Counted from the first letter of the stretch, positions 7,726 to 16,201 are shown. The stretch is DNA of 25,273 nt from DASUBV01 sp035763085 (GCA_035763085.1 DASUBV010000135.1:1-25273); one strand, 5' to 3'. A program made the numbers and translations. Notes: a model not told the origin generated them from the sequence alone.

Positions 7726-8072
7726 GAGGCTGACCCCCTGACGCTGGCGCGCTGCTGCGCGGCGGCTACCAAGACCAGGCGGCGACAGCGCCCGGCCAGT
7801 GCGCCCACAGCGTAGCCGCTGTTGCTGGCCGGACGCGACGGGCTCGCTGGGGAACGCCGCCCGCGCAGCTGCCGGCCCGGGCCGGCCCGGCAGCACCGGG
7901 ACCGTGATCGCGACGGCGGCTGACGCAGTCCCGGGCGGGGACCGGGACGGCCTGCGGCCTGCCTGTACAGGCTCGCCCGGCGAGCTTAGGATCAGGGCAC
8001 TCGCCGGACCGCGAACTGCCGCGGACGGGGTAACGGCGAGGTGATGTGCCTGTTGCGACTGGGGAGGGCAAC
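7726..8072. promoter_or_regulatory. Divergent control region upstream of the 1259-residue protein gene
   Basis: 347 bp without a supported gene. It holds a strong hairpin (8-bp arms GCTGCCGG/CCGGCAGC, 7868-7894), a perfect 10-bp palindrome CCTGTACAGG at 7962-7971, and a -10-like TAGGAT at 7987-7992. CTGTAC within the palindrome is 18 bp from the -10 box and could serve as a poor -35, so a protein bound to the palindrome would compete with polymerase. The leader to the ATG at 8073 would be about 75 nt. Confidence 0.35.
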
Positions 8073-11000
8073 ATGGCGACTGCGACAGTCCGGGTACGGT
8101 CGGCCGGCAGCCCGGTGCCGGATGTGCTCGTCGAGCTGTTCTCGGTCCCGGCTGACTTCCGCTCGCAGCTGCCGGTCCGCGACCGGCAGCAGCTGGCGGC
8201 GTTAAAGGGCATCCGCCGTCTCGGGTCGGCGATGACCGACCCCCGGGGGCAGGCCGTGATCGACTATGACCCCGGTGCCAGCGCCAGCAGTGATCGCGAG
8301 GGGTCCTCGTGCAACCTGTGGCTCCTGGTCTCGGCCAGTTCCGCGGGCAGCGGCCCGGTCATCGTCTACCAGGATCAGGACGTGCGAGTCGCGGCCGCGC
8401 CGGCCGAGGAGTTCGCCGTCCTCGTCCCTGCCGATGCCGTCCCGCGGCCGGCGTCGCCGGGGCCGTTCGGCACGGCCGCCGCGGAACAGGTGCTCGCCAC
8501 CAGCACGGGCCTGCAGGAGGTCACCAGCGCCGTGCGGGGCGCGGTGCGCGCGCGGCTCGGCCAGCAGACGGCGGTGGGCGCGACGTTCCGCACCGAGATC
8601 GCCCCGCACCTGATCGCGGAGATCTCCACGGTGCCGCGCGGCGCGGACGGCACCGCGCTCGACCCGGACTACGTCGCGCCGGATGCCGCCGTCCGGCAGC
8701 AGGCCGAGGCGCGCATCGCCGACGCCGTGCGCACCCGGTTCTCCGCGGCCGCGCCGCAGCCGCTGGTGCTGCACGGCCGGGTGACGCTGACCGATGCCCA
8801 GGCGCAGGCTATCCGGCAGCAGTACGCCGTCGACCCGGCGACGAACACCGTCGGGCTGAGCATCTCCGCCCTGGACGAGGTCCTGCGCGGGGGCGCTCCG
8901 GTCAGCTCCGGCGACCGGGCGGCCGCGGCGAGCGTGGCCCGGGCCGAGGTGGTCGGGAACTACTGCCTGCCGCCCGCCGCCGGCGAGATCTGCCTGGCAG
9001 GCAGCACGGCCGGCGGCGGCCCGGACAGCGGCACAGGCGGCGGCGCGGGCACCGGCACGGGCGGCGGTGGCCCGCCCGGCGATGGCCCGGGCGAGGTCAC
9101 CGAGGCCGAGCTGGCCGCGCGCCTGCCCGGCTACATGGCCGCGCTGCTCGATGAGCAGACCGTCCTCGATACGGGGTTCGGGCGCCTGCCCGCGCCAGGG
9201 TCGCAGTTAGGCGAGGACGCGATCGGCGCGGCGGCCGGGTTCCCGTCGCTGGTCCTGCCGCCCGGCCCGGCGGACGTGCCGGCGCTGCACGAGTTCCATC
9301 AGCTGCAGGTCGCGTTCCGCCCGGTGTGGTCCGAGGCGCTCGACGACTCGCTGCTGACCGACGCCGAGGGCGCCTACAGCCGGTTCGTCGAGCTGGGCGG
9401 TGACCCGGGCCTGCTGCAGGGCGGCACCCGGTGGGGCGATTTTGTCGCCACGCTGGGCACGGTCCTGGCTCCCGGCAGCACGCCGCCCCCGGCCGTGGTC
9501 GCCGGGCTGCTGGAGCTGTCCCTGGCGGAGTGGAACGCGATGCCGGCCGAGCACCAGGACCGGCTGCACGCGATCGCACTGCAGGCGGCCGACATCCAGG
9601 CCCGGGTGCAGACCGACGGCGTGGGCAGCCACGTGTTCCTGGACGGCCTCGATGACGATGACCAGGCGGCCTACGACAGCATGGTGCAGTACGTCGCCAA
9701 GCGGGTCGCGGCGTACCGGGCTGAGGCCGAGCGGCTGGTCAGCTTCGGCCGCGCCGAGCTGGAGCGGCGCGCGGCCACCGAGTCGCCGGTGCCGGCCAGC
9801 CGGATCCTCAGCGAGCTGCGGACGCGGGCGCTGAGTCAGTACCCGGCGCGGTACTTCGCGGCGAGCCGGCAGGGCTGCAGCGTCAACTTCGGGCTGCTGC
9901 TCACCTACGCCCAGCGGTGGACGCCGGGCAGCTACCAGGTCGGCGAGCTGATCAAGACGGTCCCGCTGGCGCCGAAGGAGACCCGGCGCTACGCCAAGAA
10001 GGTCGTGATCAAGGACAAGCGCGCCCGCAAGGAGCTGGAGTCGAACCTGACCACCCAGCGCAGCGAGACCCAGTCCACCACCCGTGCCGATTCCGACATC
10101 GTCCAGCGGGCGATGCAGAAGACCAACTTCGGCGCCACCGTGAGCGGCACCTTCCAGATTGGCGTGGCCGACACCCAGGGCACCAGCACGGTCGGCGCCG
10201 ACTCGCAGAGCGACTCCTCGGAGTCGAAGAAGAACTTCCGTGAGTCGGTGGTCAGGGCGGCGCGGGAGTACCGCGAGGAGCTGAAGGTCGAGCTGGAGAC
10301 CGAGTCGAGCACGGAGTCGGAGTTCCAGGAGTCGGGGGAGATCAGCAACCCCAACGACGAGCTCACCGTGACGTACCTGTTCTACGAGCTGCAGCGCCGG
10401 TACCGGGTCAGCGAGCGGCTCCGGCGGCTGACCTCGGTCGTGCTGGTCGCCCAGGAGATGCCGCGGCCGGCCGACCTGGACGAGGACTGGCTGATCGCGA
10501 ACCGGTGGATCCTCAACCGGGTCCTGCTCGATGACGTCTTCCGGCAGCCGCTGACCTACGTCGCGGAGATGATGGCGGCCGAGGAGTACGCCCTCACCGA
10601 GCTGAAGCGCGCCCTGGTGGCCCAGCAGCGCCTGGTCGAGGACCTCAAGGGACAGGTGACTGACTCGCGGCTGGCCACCGAGTCCCGCTACGCCGCGCTG
10701 CAGCGGTCGATGGAGCGAACCGCCGAGGCAGCCCAGCGCAGCAGCGACGACAGCGACAGCCAGAGCGGCCTGCTGGGCTTCGCCAGGCAGTTCACCACCC
10801 TGGGCGCGATCGAGTCGCTGGCCGGCCGGCTGTTCGGCTCGGACAACGAGGCTCCCGAGGCGGCCCGCACGCGCGAGGCAGCCACCAGGGACGCATATGA
10901 GCGTGAGCTGGAGCGGCTCAGTGACCTCGAGGGCCGCCTGGCGCAGGAAAGCAGCGCCCTCGCCGTCGCCACCAAGGAGTACACCGACCGGCTGTCGGCC

Positions 11001-11852
11001 CATCTGGGTGAGGTCGTGCGGGTCACCGAGCTGATCAACCACGTCAAGGCCAACATCCTGTACTACATGCAGGCGATCTGGCTGCACGAGCCGCCCGACC
11101 AGCGCTGGATGCGCCTCAAGGACGTGCAGGTCCCCGAGTTCGCCGACACCGGCGCCCGGCTGAGGCTGCACCTGGGCCCGGTGCCCGGCGCGCTGAGCAG
11201 CATCGCCCACCTCAAGACCCGCAGCTACGACATCGATGTCAGCTGCGGCATCAAGCCCGCCGCGCCGCTGTCCACCGTGCCGCTGACCGAGCTGGCCGAC
11301 CTCGACAGCCTGCTGGGCTTCAAGGCCAACTACATGATCTTCGCGATGAGCCGCCCCAACGTGATCACCAGCTTCATGCAGACCCCGTATGTCGACCGCG
11401 CCCTGGGCGGGTTCGCCGTCATCGACCCCGATGACGCGGGGAACATGACCCTCGATGAGTTCGGCGACTATGTCTGCTGCCTGCGCCAGAAGCTGGCGCC
11501 CGATGACTTCGAGGAGCTCAGGCAGACACTGGATGCCCAGCTGGCGGTCCTGCTCCGGGAGTCGCTGCGCGAGGACGACGACATCGTCGTCCCGCTCGAC
11601 GCGCTGTTCATCGAGGCGCTGCCCGGCGCGCACCCGGTCCTGGAGAACTTCAAGCTGCTGCACCGCCAGATCGATGCCGCCGATGCCCAGGAAAACCTCC
11701 GCCTGAAGAAGATGGAGAAGCTCCGCTACGTCCGGCGCCTGCTCGACGGCGACCTCGACGATCCCAGCGTGACCGCACGGTATGTCTTCGACGGGGCCAC
11801 CGCGGCCACGATCGTGCCGCCCGGTCCCGGCGGCGGGAACCCGCCGCCCTGA
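8073..11852 (+). CDS. 1259-residue multidomain protein of unknown function
   Basis: The start is ATG 8073, 5 nt after GGGGAGGG; a GTG nine codons earlier is less well placed. No signal peptide or clear membrane segment is seen. Order: a beta-sandwich-like domain (about 1-120) resembling carboxypeptidase regulatory/transthyretin folds (VRSAGSPVPDVLVELF, then TDPRGQAVIDYD); a mixed region; a Gly-rich linker (about 310-341); a globular part (345-640); a charged Ser/Thr/Glu-rich block (about 650-760) ending in NPNDELTVTYLFYELQRRY; coiled coils (about 836-992); LYYMQAIWLHEPPDQRW; an EF-hand-like loop from D1118 to E1129; and a conserved-looking ALFIEALPGAHPVLENFK near 1177. I do not recognise a named family. 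Its size, coiled coils and soluble character suggest a structural or assembly role, which is inference. It converges on the toxin-like gene with 28 bp between. Confidence 0.85.
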   Translation: MATATVRVRSAGSPVPDVLVELFSVPADFRSQLPVRDRQQLAALKGIRRLGSAMTDPRGQAVIDYDPGASASSDREGSSCNLWLLVSASSAGSGPVIVYQDQDVRVAAAPAEEFAVLVPADAVPRPASPGPFGTAAAEQVLATSTGLQEVTSAVRGAVRARLGQQTAVGATFRTEIAPHLIAEISTVPRGADGTALDPDYVAPDAAVRQQAEARIADAVRTRFSAAAPQPLVLHGRVTLTDAQAQAIRQQYAVDPATNTVGLSISALDEVLRGGAPVSSGDRAAAASVARAEVVGNYCLPPAAGEICLAGSTAGGGPDSGTGGGAGTGTGGGGPPGDGPGEVTEAELAARLPGYMAALLDEQTVLDTGFGRLPAPGSQLGEDAIGAAAGFPSLVLPPGPADVPALHEFHQLQVAFRPVWSEALDDSLLTDAEGAYSRFVELGGDPGLLQGGTRWGDFVATLGTVLAPGSTPPPAVVAGLLELSLAEWNAMPAEHQDRLHAIALQAADIQARVQTDGVGSHVFLDGLDDDDQAAYDSMVQYVAKRVAAYRAEAERLVSFGRAELERRAATESPVPASRILSELRTRALSQYPARYFAASRQGCSVNFGLLLTYAQRWTPGSYQVGELIKTVPLAPKETRRYAKKVVIKDKRARKELESNLTTQRSETQSTTRADSDIVQRAMQKTNFGATVSGTFQIGVADTQGTSTVGADSQSDSSESKKNFRESVVRAAREYREELKVELETESSTESEFQESGEISNPNDELTVTYLFYELQRRYRVSERLRRLTSVVLVAQEMPRPADLDEDWLIANRWILNRVLLDDVFRQPLTYVAEMMAAEEYALTELKRALVAQQRLVEDLKGQVTDSRLATESRYAALQRSMERTAEAAQRSSDDSDSQSGLLGFARQFTTLGAIESLAGRLFGSDNEAPEAARTREAATRDAYERELERLSDLEGRLAQESSALAVATKEYTDRLSAHLGEVVRVTELINHVKANILYYMQAIWLHEPPDQRWMRLKDVQVPEFADTGARLRLHLGPVPGALSSIAHLKTRSYDIDVSCGIKPAAPLSTVPLTELADLDSLLGFKANYMIFAMSRPNVITSFMQTPYVDRALGGFAVIDPDDAGNMTLDEFGDYVCCLRQKLAPDDFEELRQTLDAQLAVLLRESLREDDDIVVPLDALFIEALPGAHPVLENFKLLHRQIDAADAQENLRLKKMEKLRYVRRLLDGDLDDPSVTARYVFDGATAATIVPPGPGGGNPPP

Positions 11853-11880
11853 TCCCCGGCCGCCTGCCCGCTGCACGCTC

Positions 11881-13821
11881 TCAGAAGACCGTGACCACCC
11901 GGCTCAGCGCTGCCCTGATCGCCGCCCGGTCGGTGCCCCAGGCCCGCGACAGGTAGGCATCTCGCTGAATCAGCTCCACGAAGACGTCGATGATCTTGTT
12001 CTTGTCGCCCAGCTTGGCTGCGTCGAAGACCCACCTGATGTTGCGCGGGTCGAGCAGCGCCGTGTCCCGGACCAGCTGGCGGGGCAGCGTCTTGCCTTTC
12101 GAGGCGCGCAGCGTGCCCTCGGTCCAGCTCTTGAGCTCGGTGTAGATCGTGTCGCCCTCGCCGATGGCGGCGTCGCCGCGGACCACGATGTCCACCTCGC
12201 GGGCGAAGACGTCGCCGAATCGCCGGGTCTTCTTGATGCCCGCCCCCCACTCGAAGGCGACGTTGAGGGGACTGGCGCGCACCTTGGCGAGGATGTCGGG
12301 GTGCTGGGTGGCAAAGCGCATCACGAACCTTGCGCCGATCTCCTTGCTGCCGCCCTTGACCAGGTCGCCGACGACCCGGTGAAAGCCCTTCGACCGGTAG
12401 AACAGGTTGAGGAAGTCGCGGCCGGTCGCGCCGAGCCCGGTAAGGGTCCTGGCCACCCTGGCCGTGACCTTGACGCCCATCTTCTCCAGGGCCTCGATCG
12501 CCTCGGGCAGGTATCCCGCGGCGGCCAGTGACGCGGCGGCGCGGGAGAGCGCGCGGGCGCCTCCGGCGCCGGCCCCGGAGGCGGCACCCGGGGCGGCGGG
12601 CGCGGTGGCCGGCCGGGCGCCGATCGTGCCGCTCTGGGTCCTGCTCACGGCCCGCCCGTCATCGATCACCCCGCTGGCGGTCATCGAGCGCGGCCGGGCG
12701 CCGGCCTCGACGACGTCGTCGAGCTGCCTGATCGCCTCGTCGACCTGCCCGGCCAGCCGGGCCTCATCCGGGGCCAGGCGCAGTCCCCCGGCTGCCTTGC
12801 GGGCCAGGGTGACCCGGTCCAGCAGCGCCTGCAGCCGGGCGGCGGGGACCCTGGCCAGCTTGCCGGCGAAGCGCAGCATGGCCCGCGCGCTTTTCCCGAT
12901 CCGGACCGCGAGGCCGGCCATCGTCCGGGCCGCGCTGGCCAGCTCCTGCGCCGCGACCCTGACGCCCTTCGCGACGGCCCGGGCCCCGCCCTTCAGCGCG
13001 CCGCTGGCGAAGGGGAGCAGCGAGGTCACGAGATTGAGGACGCGCTCCCACAGCGGCAGCCGGTCGCCGGTGAGCATGTCCCGGCCCGTCACTCCCTCGT
13101 AGATGCCGAGCAGCGGGCCAGCCGGCGTGAACGGCAGAATGTACTGCTTGATGAGGTAGGCCGATGCAAACAGCGGCGGCTCAGCCTGGAGGAACGGGAC
13201 GCCGCGAGGGTCGACCGTGCCCGGGAACCGCGGCGCCGTCAGGCGGTCGAACTCCTGTAAGAACTCGGCCGCGTACTGATACGCCACGCCAGCCTCGTCA
13301 GCGAGCTGCTGCGCCCGGTCCTGCCAGTCCAGGTGCGCCCGCAGCACCGGGTCCTCGCGCAGCTGCTGAGCCCGGGCGCCGATCTGCTGCTGCCGGGCGG
13401 CGGCCGCCTGGTCGTCAGTCTCCTTCTGCAGCGCGTGCGCGTAGAGCAGCACGGTCTCCGGGTCGGCGCCGTGCTCGGCGCCGTAGGCGCGCGTCGCGGT
13501 GTCGATGAGCAGCGTCGCATCGCCGGGGCCGGGAACGCCGTGGCTGTGCAGCTGGCGGCGGACCAGGACGAGCAGCTCGTCCCAGGAGCGGGCCTGATGC
13601 GCGAGGCGCGTCGCGTCGAGCCGGATCCGGGAATCGCCCGTGCCCCGCGAGGAGCGGGACTGCCCGCGGTCCGGCACGCCGCGATCGGACACCCCGCGAG
13701 CGAGGTCGATCTCCTGGGCCGCCATGCGGGTGAAGCGGTCACCGTCGGCGCCGGGCGCACCGCCGAAGGCGGCCGGGAGCCGGCCCCGGGCCAGGCCGGG
13801 CGGAACAGGGTCGCCGGGCAT
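11881..13821 (-). CDS. Polymorphic-toxin-like protein with PT-TG segment and PD-(D/E)XK nuclease-like C-terminus
   Basis: 646 residues. The N-terminus is low in complexity to about 65, followed by a helical domain (about 70-200). A hydrophobic segment at about 215-275 reads EGVTGRDMLTGDRLPLWER, the pattern of the pre-toxin TG domain found just before toxin modules. Helical Ala/Arg-rich and linker regions follow (280-440). The C-terminal domain (about 510-646) has AREVDIVV with D544 and TELKSW with E562-x-K564, spaced like the D...ExK core of restriction-endonuclease-fold nucleases. The likely activity is DNA or RNA cleavage in a target cell. No WXG100, signal peptide or Rhs repeats are seen, so the export route is unclear. 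The ATG at 13821 has only a weak Shine-Dalgarno; ATG 13725 is an alternative. No immunity gene follows: the next gene downstream is convergent. Confidence 0.75.
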   Translation of the reverse strand: MPGDPVPPGLARGRLPAAFGGAPGADGDRFTRMAAQEIDLARGVSDRGVPDRGQSRSSRGTGDSRIRLDATRLAHQARSWDELLVLVRRQLHSHGVPGPGDATLLIDTATRAYGAEHGADPETVLLYAHALQKETDDQAAAARQQQIGARAQQLREDPVLRAHLDWQDRAQQLADEAGVAYQYAAEFLQEFDRLTAPRFPGTVDPRGVPFLQAEPPLFASAYLIKQYILPFTPAGPLLGIYEGVTGRDMLTGDRLPLWERVLNLVTSLLPFASGALKGGARAVAKGVRVAAQELASAARTMAGLAVRIGKSARAMLRFAGKLARVPAARLQALLDRVTLARKAAGGLRLAPDEARLAGQVDEAIRQLDDVVEAGARPRSMTASGVIDDGRAVSRTQSGTIGARPATAPAAPGAASGAGAGGARALSRAAASLAAAGYLPEAIEALEKMGVKVTARVARTLTGLGATGRDFLNLFYRSKGFHRVVGDLVKGGSKEIGARFVMRFATQHPDILAKVRASPLNVAFEWGAGIKKTRRFGDVFAREVDIVVRGDAAIGEGDTIYTELKSWTEGTLRASKGKTLPRQLVRDTALLDPRNIRWVFDAAKLGDKNKIIDVFVELIQRDAYLSRAWGTDRAAIRAALSRVVTVF

Positions 13822-14065
13822 CGGTCACGCCGTTCAGCTGGATGCGGTCCTGACCAGCGTATTGCCGGGCAGGCGAGCACGCCAGCCTCGGCGGGAAGCC
13901 GGGGCAGGCGGTCCCGGTGCGGCGGGACGGCGGCCGTCCTGGCTCGGTGACAGGCCGCAGATTTGCGCGGAAGACAAGCCTTGTTGACCAAGATTTCCTG
14001 ATTTAGCGTCGTAGTGGGCTGCTAGATCAGCGGCGGGGCTGGCCGTTCTTGTTGGAGGCCATCGG
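13822..14065. promoter_or_regulatory. Divergent region between toxin-like and sedolisin genes
   Basis: 244 bp with a locally AT-richer stretch at about 13960-14030. It contains TTGACC at 13984-13989 and TAGCGT at 14004-14009. The spacing of 14 bp is too short for a standard promoter, so TAGCGT alone may be the -10 for the sedolisin gene. No clear minus-strand promoter or small immunity gene was found here. Confidence 0.25.
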
Positions 14066-15859
14066 ATGGTCGCGAAATCCCTACTCGCTGCTGGCGTCGC
14101 CAGCGTCCTGCTGGCCAGCCCGGTGCTGGCCAGCCCGGCGATGGCCAGCGCCGTCGCGCAGGGCCAGGACTTAGGAGTCCCGCCGCCGGCGCAGCGGATC
14201 GCGGCGACGACAGCGACGTTCAACGCGATCGAGGCGAAAATCGCCGCCGGGCAGTCGCTGCGGCTGCGCTTCCCGGACCCGACCGCGTCCGAGGACATCA
14301 TCGACTACGCCGTCAACGACCTGTGGAAGCACGCGATCGACGGCGCGGGCGTGACCGTGGCCTACGTGGTCACCAACCCCGACCCGAACCTGGCGGCAGG
14401 GCTGGCCAGCTACGACGCGGCGATGGACCTGCCGCCCGCCGACACCACCGACATGGCGCTGCCCGCGCCGTCCGACCCGTCGGCGGCCTGCCAGATCGAG
14501 TGCAGCGCGGGCGAGGACCAGCTCGACGCGGAGGCGATCCACTCCATGGCGCCGTTCGCGAAGATCATCTTCGTGCACCCGCCGGTTCCCGAGACGATCG
14601 GCATCCAGGGCTGGCCGGAGGTCGCGCAGGCCATCAAGATGATTGCTGACCAGCACCTGGCCGACGTCATCTCGGTGAGCCTCGGGGATGGCGAGAACTC
14701 GTTTATCAATGACCCGACAAACCCGGGTGCCGCCCAGCAGGCGGCCGTCCGGTCGCTGGATCCGGCGTTCCTGGACGCCGCCGCGCACAACATCCCGGTG
14801 ACGTTCGCCTCCGGGGACTGCGGCCCGACGGACCCGCCGGTCCTGGGCGACACCGGCCAGTGCACCCCGCCGATCGGCGTCACCGCCGGCCACCCGGTGG
14901 ACAGCCCCTGGGTCACCGCGGTCGGCGGCACCATCCCGGACGCCGGCCTGGCCACCCCGGCCGGGCGGACCGCGCCAGACGCGCTGTGGACCGCGCGGAC
15001 CAGCCACTCCGACGCGGAGGGCGCCGGCGTGTCCACCGTCTACCCCAAGCCCTGGTGGCAGCGCGGCAACCCGGCGCTCAGCGGCGTGACCGGCCGGGCC
15101 TACCCCGACATCTCGATGGATGCCAGCGACGGCACCTCCCAGGCATCACCCACGTTCGCGGGTATCCTCGCGCTGGCCACCCAGCTGCGCGGCCGCGACC
15201 TGGGCCCGGTGAACCCGGCCCTGGCCGCGCTCGGGCCGCGGGGCACGGCGGCGGGCATCGTCGATGTCCCGGCCGGCTACACCAACAGCGCGTTCGGCGT
15301 GACCGGGTTCTCGACCGCGGCGGGCTATGACCTCGCGTCGGGCTGGGGCACGATCGACGCGCCGGCCTTCGTGCCCGCCCTGGTCGGCCAGGTCAACCGC
15401 CAGGGCCCGCTGCAGCCAGGCCGGGTGGCGGGCGATGAGCTGCGCCGCCTGCAGGGCCGCATCAGTGCCTCGGCCGGGCTGGTGACCAGCGGCCAGCCCG
15501 TCACGATCACCGGGAAGGGGTTCATCCCGGGCAGGTCCCCGAACGGCACGACGATCGAGGACGGGTTCGGCGTGTTCCCGCCGCTGCCGGGCCAGTTCGG
15601 GGTGACCGGCCCGCCGTTCGCCGACCCGGGCTCGACGGTCCCGGGGCAGGCGTGGGATGACGTGACGGCGACGATCACCCGGCCGGGCGAAGGCTCGCCG
15701 GCCCAGCCGGTGAACGTGACCGGGCCGGACGGCAACGGCACCGTCACGGCGACTATCGACACGGCCGGCCTGATCCCCGGCGCCTACACGGTGACGATCA
15801 CCGGCCGGGTGCTGACGCAGCACACCACCATCGTGGTGATGCCCGGCAGATCCCGCTAA
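14066..15859 (+). CDS. Secreted sedolisin-family (S53) serine-carboxyl protease without propeptide
   Basis: 597 residues, ATG preceded by GGAGG at a spacing of 7. The signal peptide (about 1-29) ends in a run of Ala/Ser-Pro repeats. The catalytic domain spans about 70-445: E150 and D154 (ExxxD in GEDQLD), oxyanion Asp D251 in ASGDCG, and nucleophile S358 in DGTSQASP, followed by the calcium-site-like YDLASGWGTIDAP. Together these are the sedolisin Glu/Asp/Ser set, used by acid-acting extracellular endopeptidases such as kumamolisin. Only about 40 residues separate the signal peptide from the catalytic domain, so the roughly 150-200-residue activation propeptide is missing. The stretch between PDISMDA and GTS is also about 25 residues shorter than usual. 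The C-terminal 140 residues form an Ig/IPT-like beta domain (VTSGQPVTITGKGF). Confidence 0.88.
   Translation: MVAKSLLAAGVASVLLASPVLASPAMASAVAQGQDLGVPPPAQRIAATTATFNAIEAKIAAGQSLRLRFPDPTASEDIIDYAVNDLWKHAIDGAGVTVAYVVTNPDPNLAAGLASYDAAMDLPPADTTDMALPAPSDPSAACQIECSAGEDQLDAEAIHSMAPFAKIIFVHPPVPETIGIQGWPEVAQAIKMIADQHLADVISVSLGDGENSFINDPTNPGAAQQAAVRSLDPAFLDAAAHNIPVTFASGDCGPTDPPVLGDTGQCTPPIGVTAGHPVDSPWVTAVGGTIPDAGLATPAGRTAPDALWTARTSHSDAEGAGVSTVYPKPWWQRGNPALSGVTGRAYPDISMDASDGTSQASPTFAGILALATQLRGRDLGPVNPALAALGPRGTAAGIVDVPAGYTNSAFGVTGFSTAAGYDLASGWGTIDAPAFVPALVGQVNRQGPLQPGRVAGDELRRLQGRISASAGLVTSGQPVTITGKGFIPGRSPNGTTIEDGFGVFPPLPGQFGVTGPPFADPGSTVPGQAWDDVTATITRPGEGSPAQPVNVTGPDGNGTVTATIDTAGLIPGAYTVTITGRVLTQHTTIVVMPGRSR
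14111..14140. repeat. Two tandem 15-bp repeats in the sedolisin signal peptide
   Basis: CTGGCCAGCCCGGTG is followed directly by CTGGCCAGCCCGGCG and then a partial third copy. It encodes LASPV LASPA MAS at the end of the signal peptide. Confidence 0.7.
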
Positions 15860-15880
15860 ACCGCCGCTAACTACAGACGA

Positions 15881-15916
15881 CCCGCCGGGACGCGCAGCGC
15901 GGCGCGCCCCGGCGGG
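15881..15916. terminator. Strong hairpin between convergent sedolisin and cold-shock genes
   Basis: 9-bp perfect outer arms CCCGCCGGG/CCCGGCGGG, one mismatch, then 5-bp inner arms CGCGC/GCGCG around a 6-nt loop. Placed 22 bp after the sedolisin stop and 28 bp after the cold-shock gene stop, it is likely a two-way terminator. There is no T-run on either strand. Confidence 0.65.
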
Positions 15917-15943
15917 CCGGTCCGGTGGTCCGGGGTCTGTACG

Positions 15944-16147
15944 TCAGGCAGGACGGACGTTCTCCGCCTGCGGGCCCTTCTGCCCCTGGGTCGTCTCGAA
16001 CTCGACCTTCTGGTTCTCGTCCAGCGACCTGTAGCCCGTGCTCGCGATGGCGGAGAAGTGGACGAACACGTCCGGCCCCCCGTCATCGGGGGCAATGAAG
16101 CCAAAGCCCTTGTCCGCGTTGAACCACTTCACAGTTCCTGTTGCCAT
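15944..16147 (-). CDS. cspA: Cold-shock protein
   Basis: 67 residues, the canonical size. RNP1 KGFGFI and RNP2 VFVHF are both present, after the conserved start GTVKWFNADKG. It is a single-stranded nucleic acid chaperone that melts RNA structure, as in CspA/ScoF proteins of actinomycetes. ATG start with GAGGAC upstream. The mRNA probably begins near 16195 (promoter listed separately), giving a leader of about 48 nt that contains a small hairpin. The symbol is given for the family, not for a proven orthologue. Confidence 0.95.
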   Translation of the reverse strand: MATGTVKWFNADKGFGFIAPDDGGPDVFVHFSAIASTGYRSLDENQKVEFETTQGQKGPQAENVRPA

Positions 16148-16201
16148 CAGTTCAAGTCCTCTATCCGCGATAGCACGACGCGATCGGTCGCACCGACCGC
16201 G

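Noticed and set aside
9207..11876. Very long open frame (889 codons) on the minus strand opposite the giant protein gene
   Set aside because: Composition (Gln, Arg, Val, Gly runs, no domain) is that of an antisense shadow in GC-rich DNA; the plus-strand gene has a good ribosome site and protein-like sequence.
13834..14301. Minus-strand frame upstream of the toxin, considered as a possible immunity gene
   Set aside because: It overlaps the sedolisin gene start, has no ribosome site and shows no protein-like pattern; immunity genes also normally lie downstream of the toxin.
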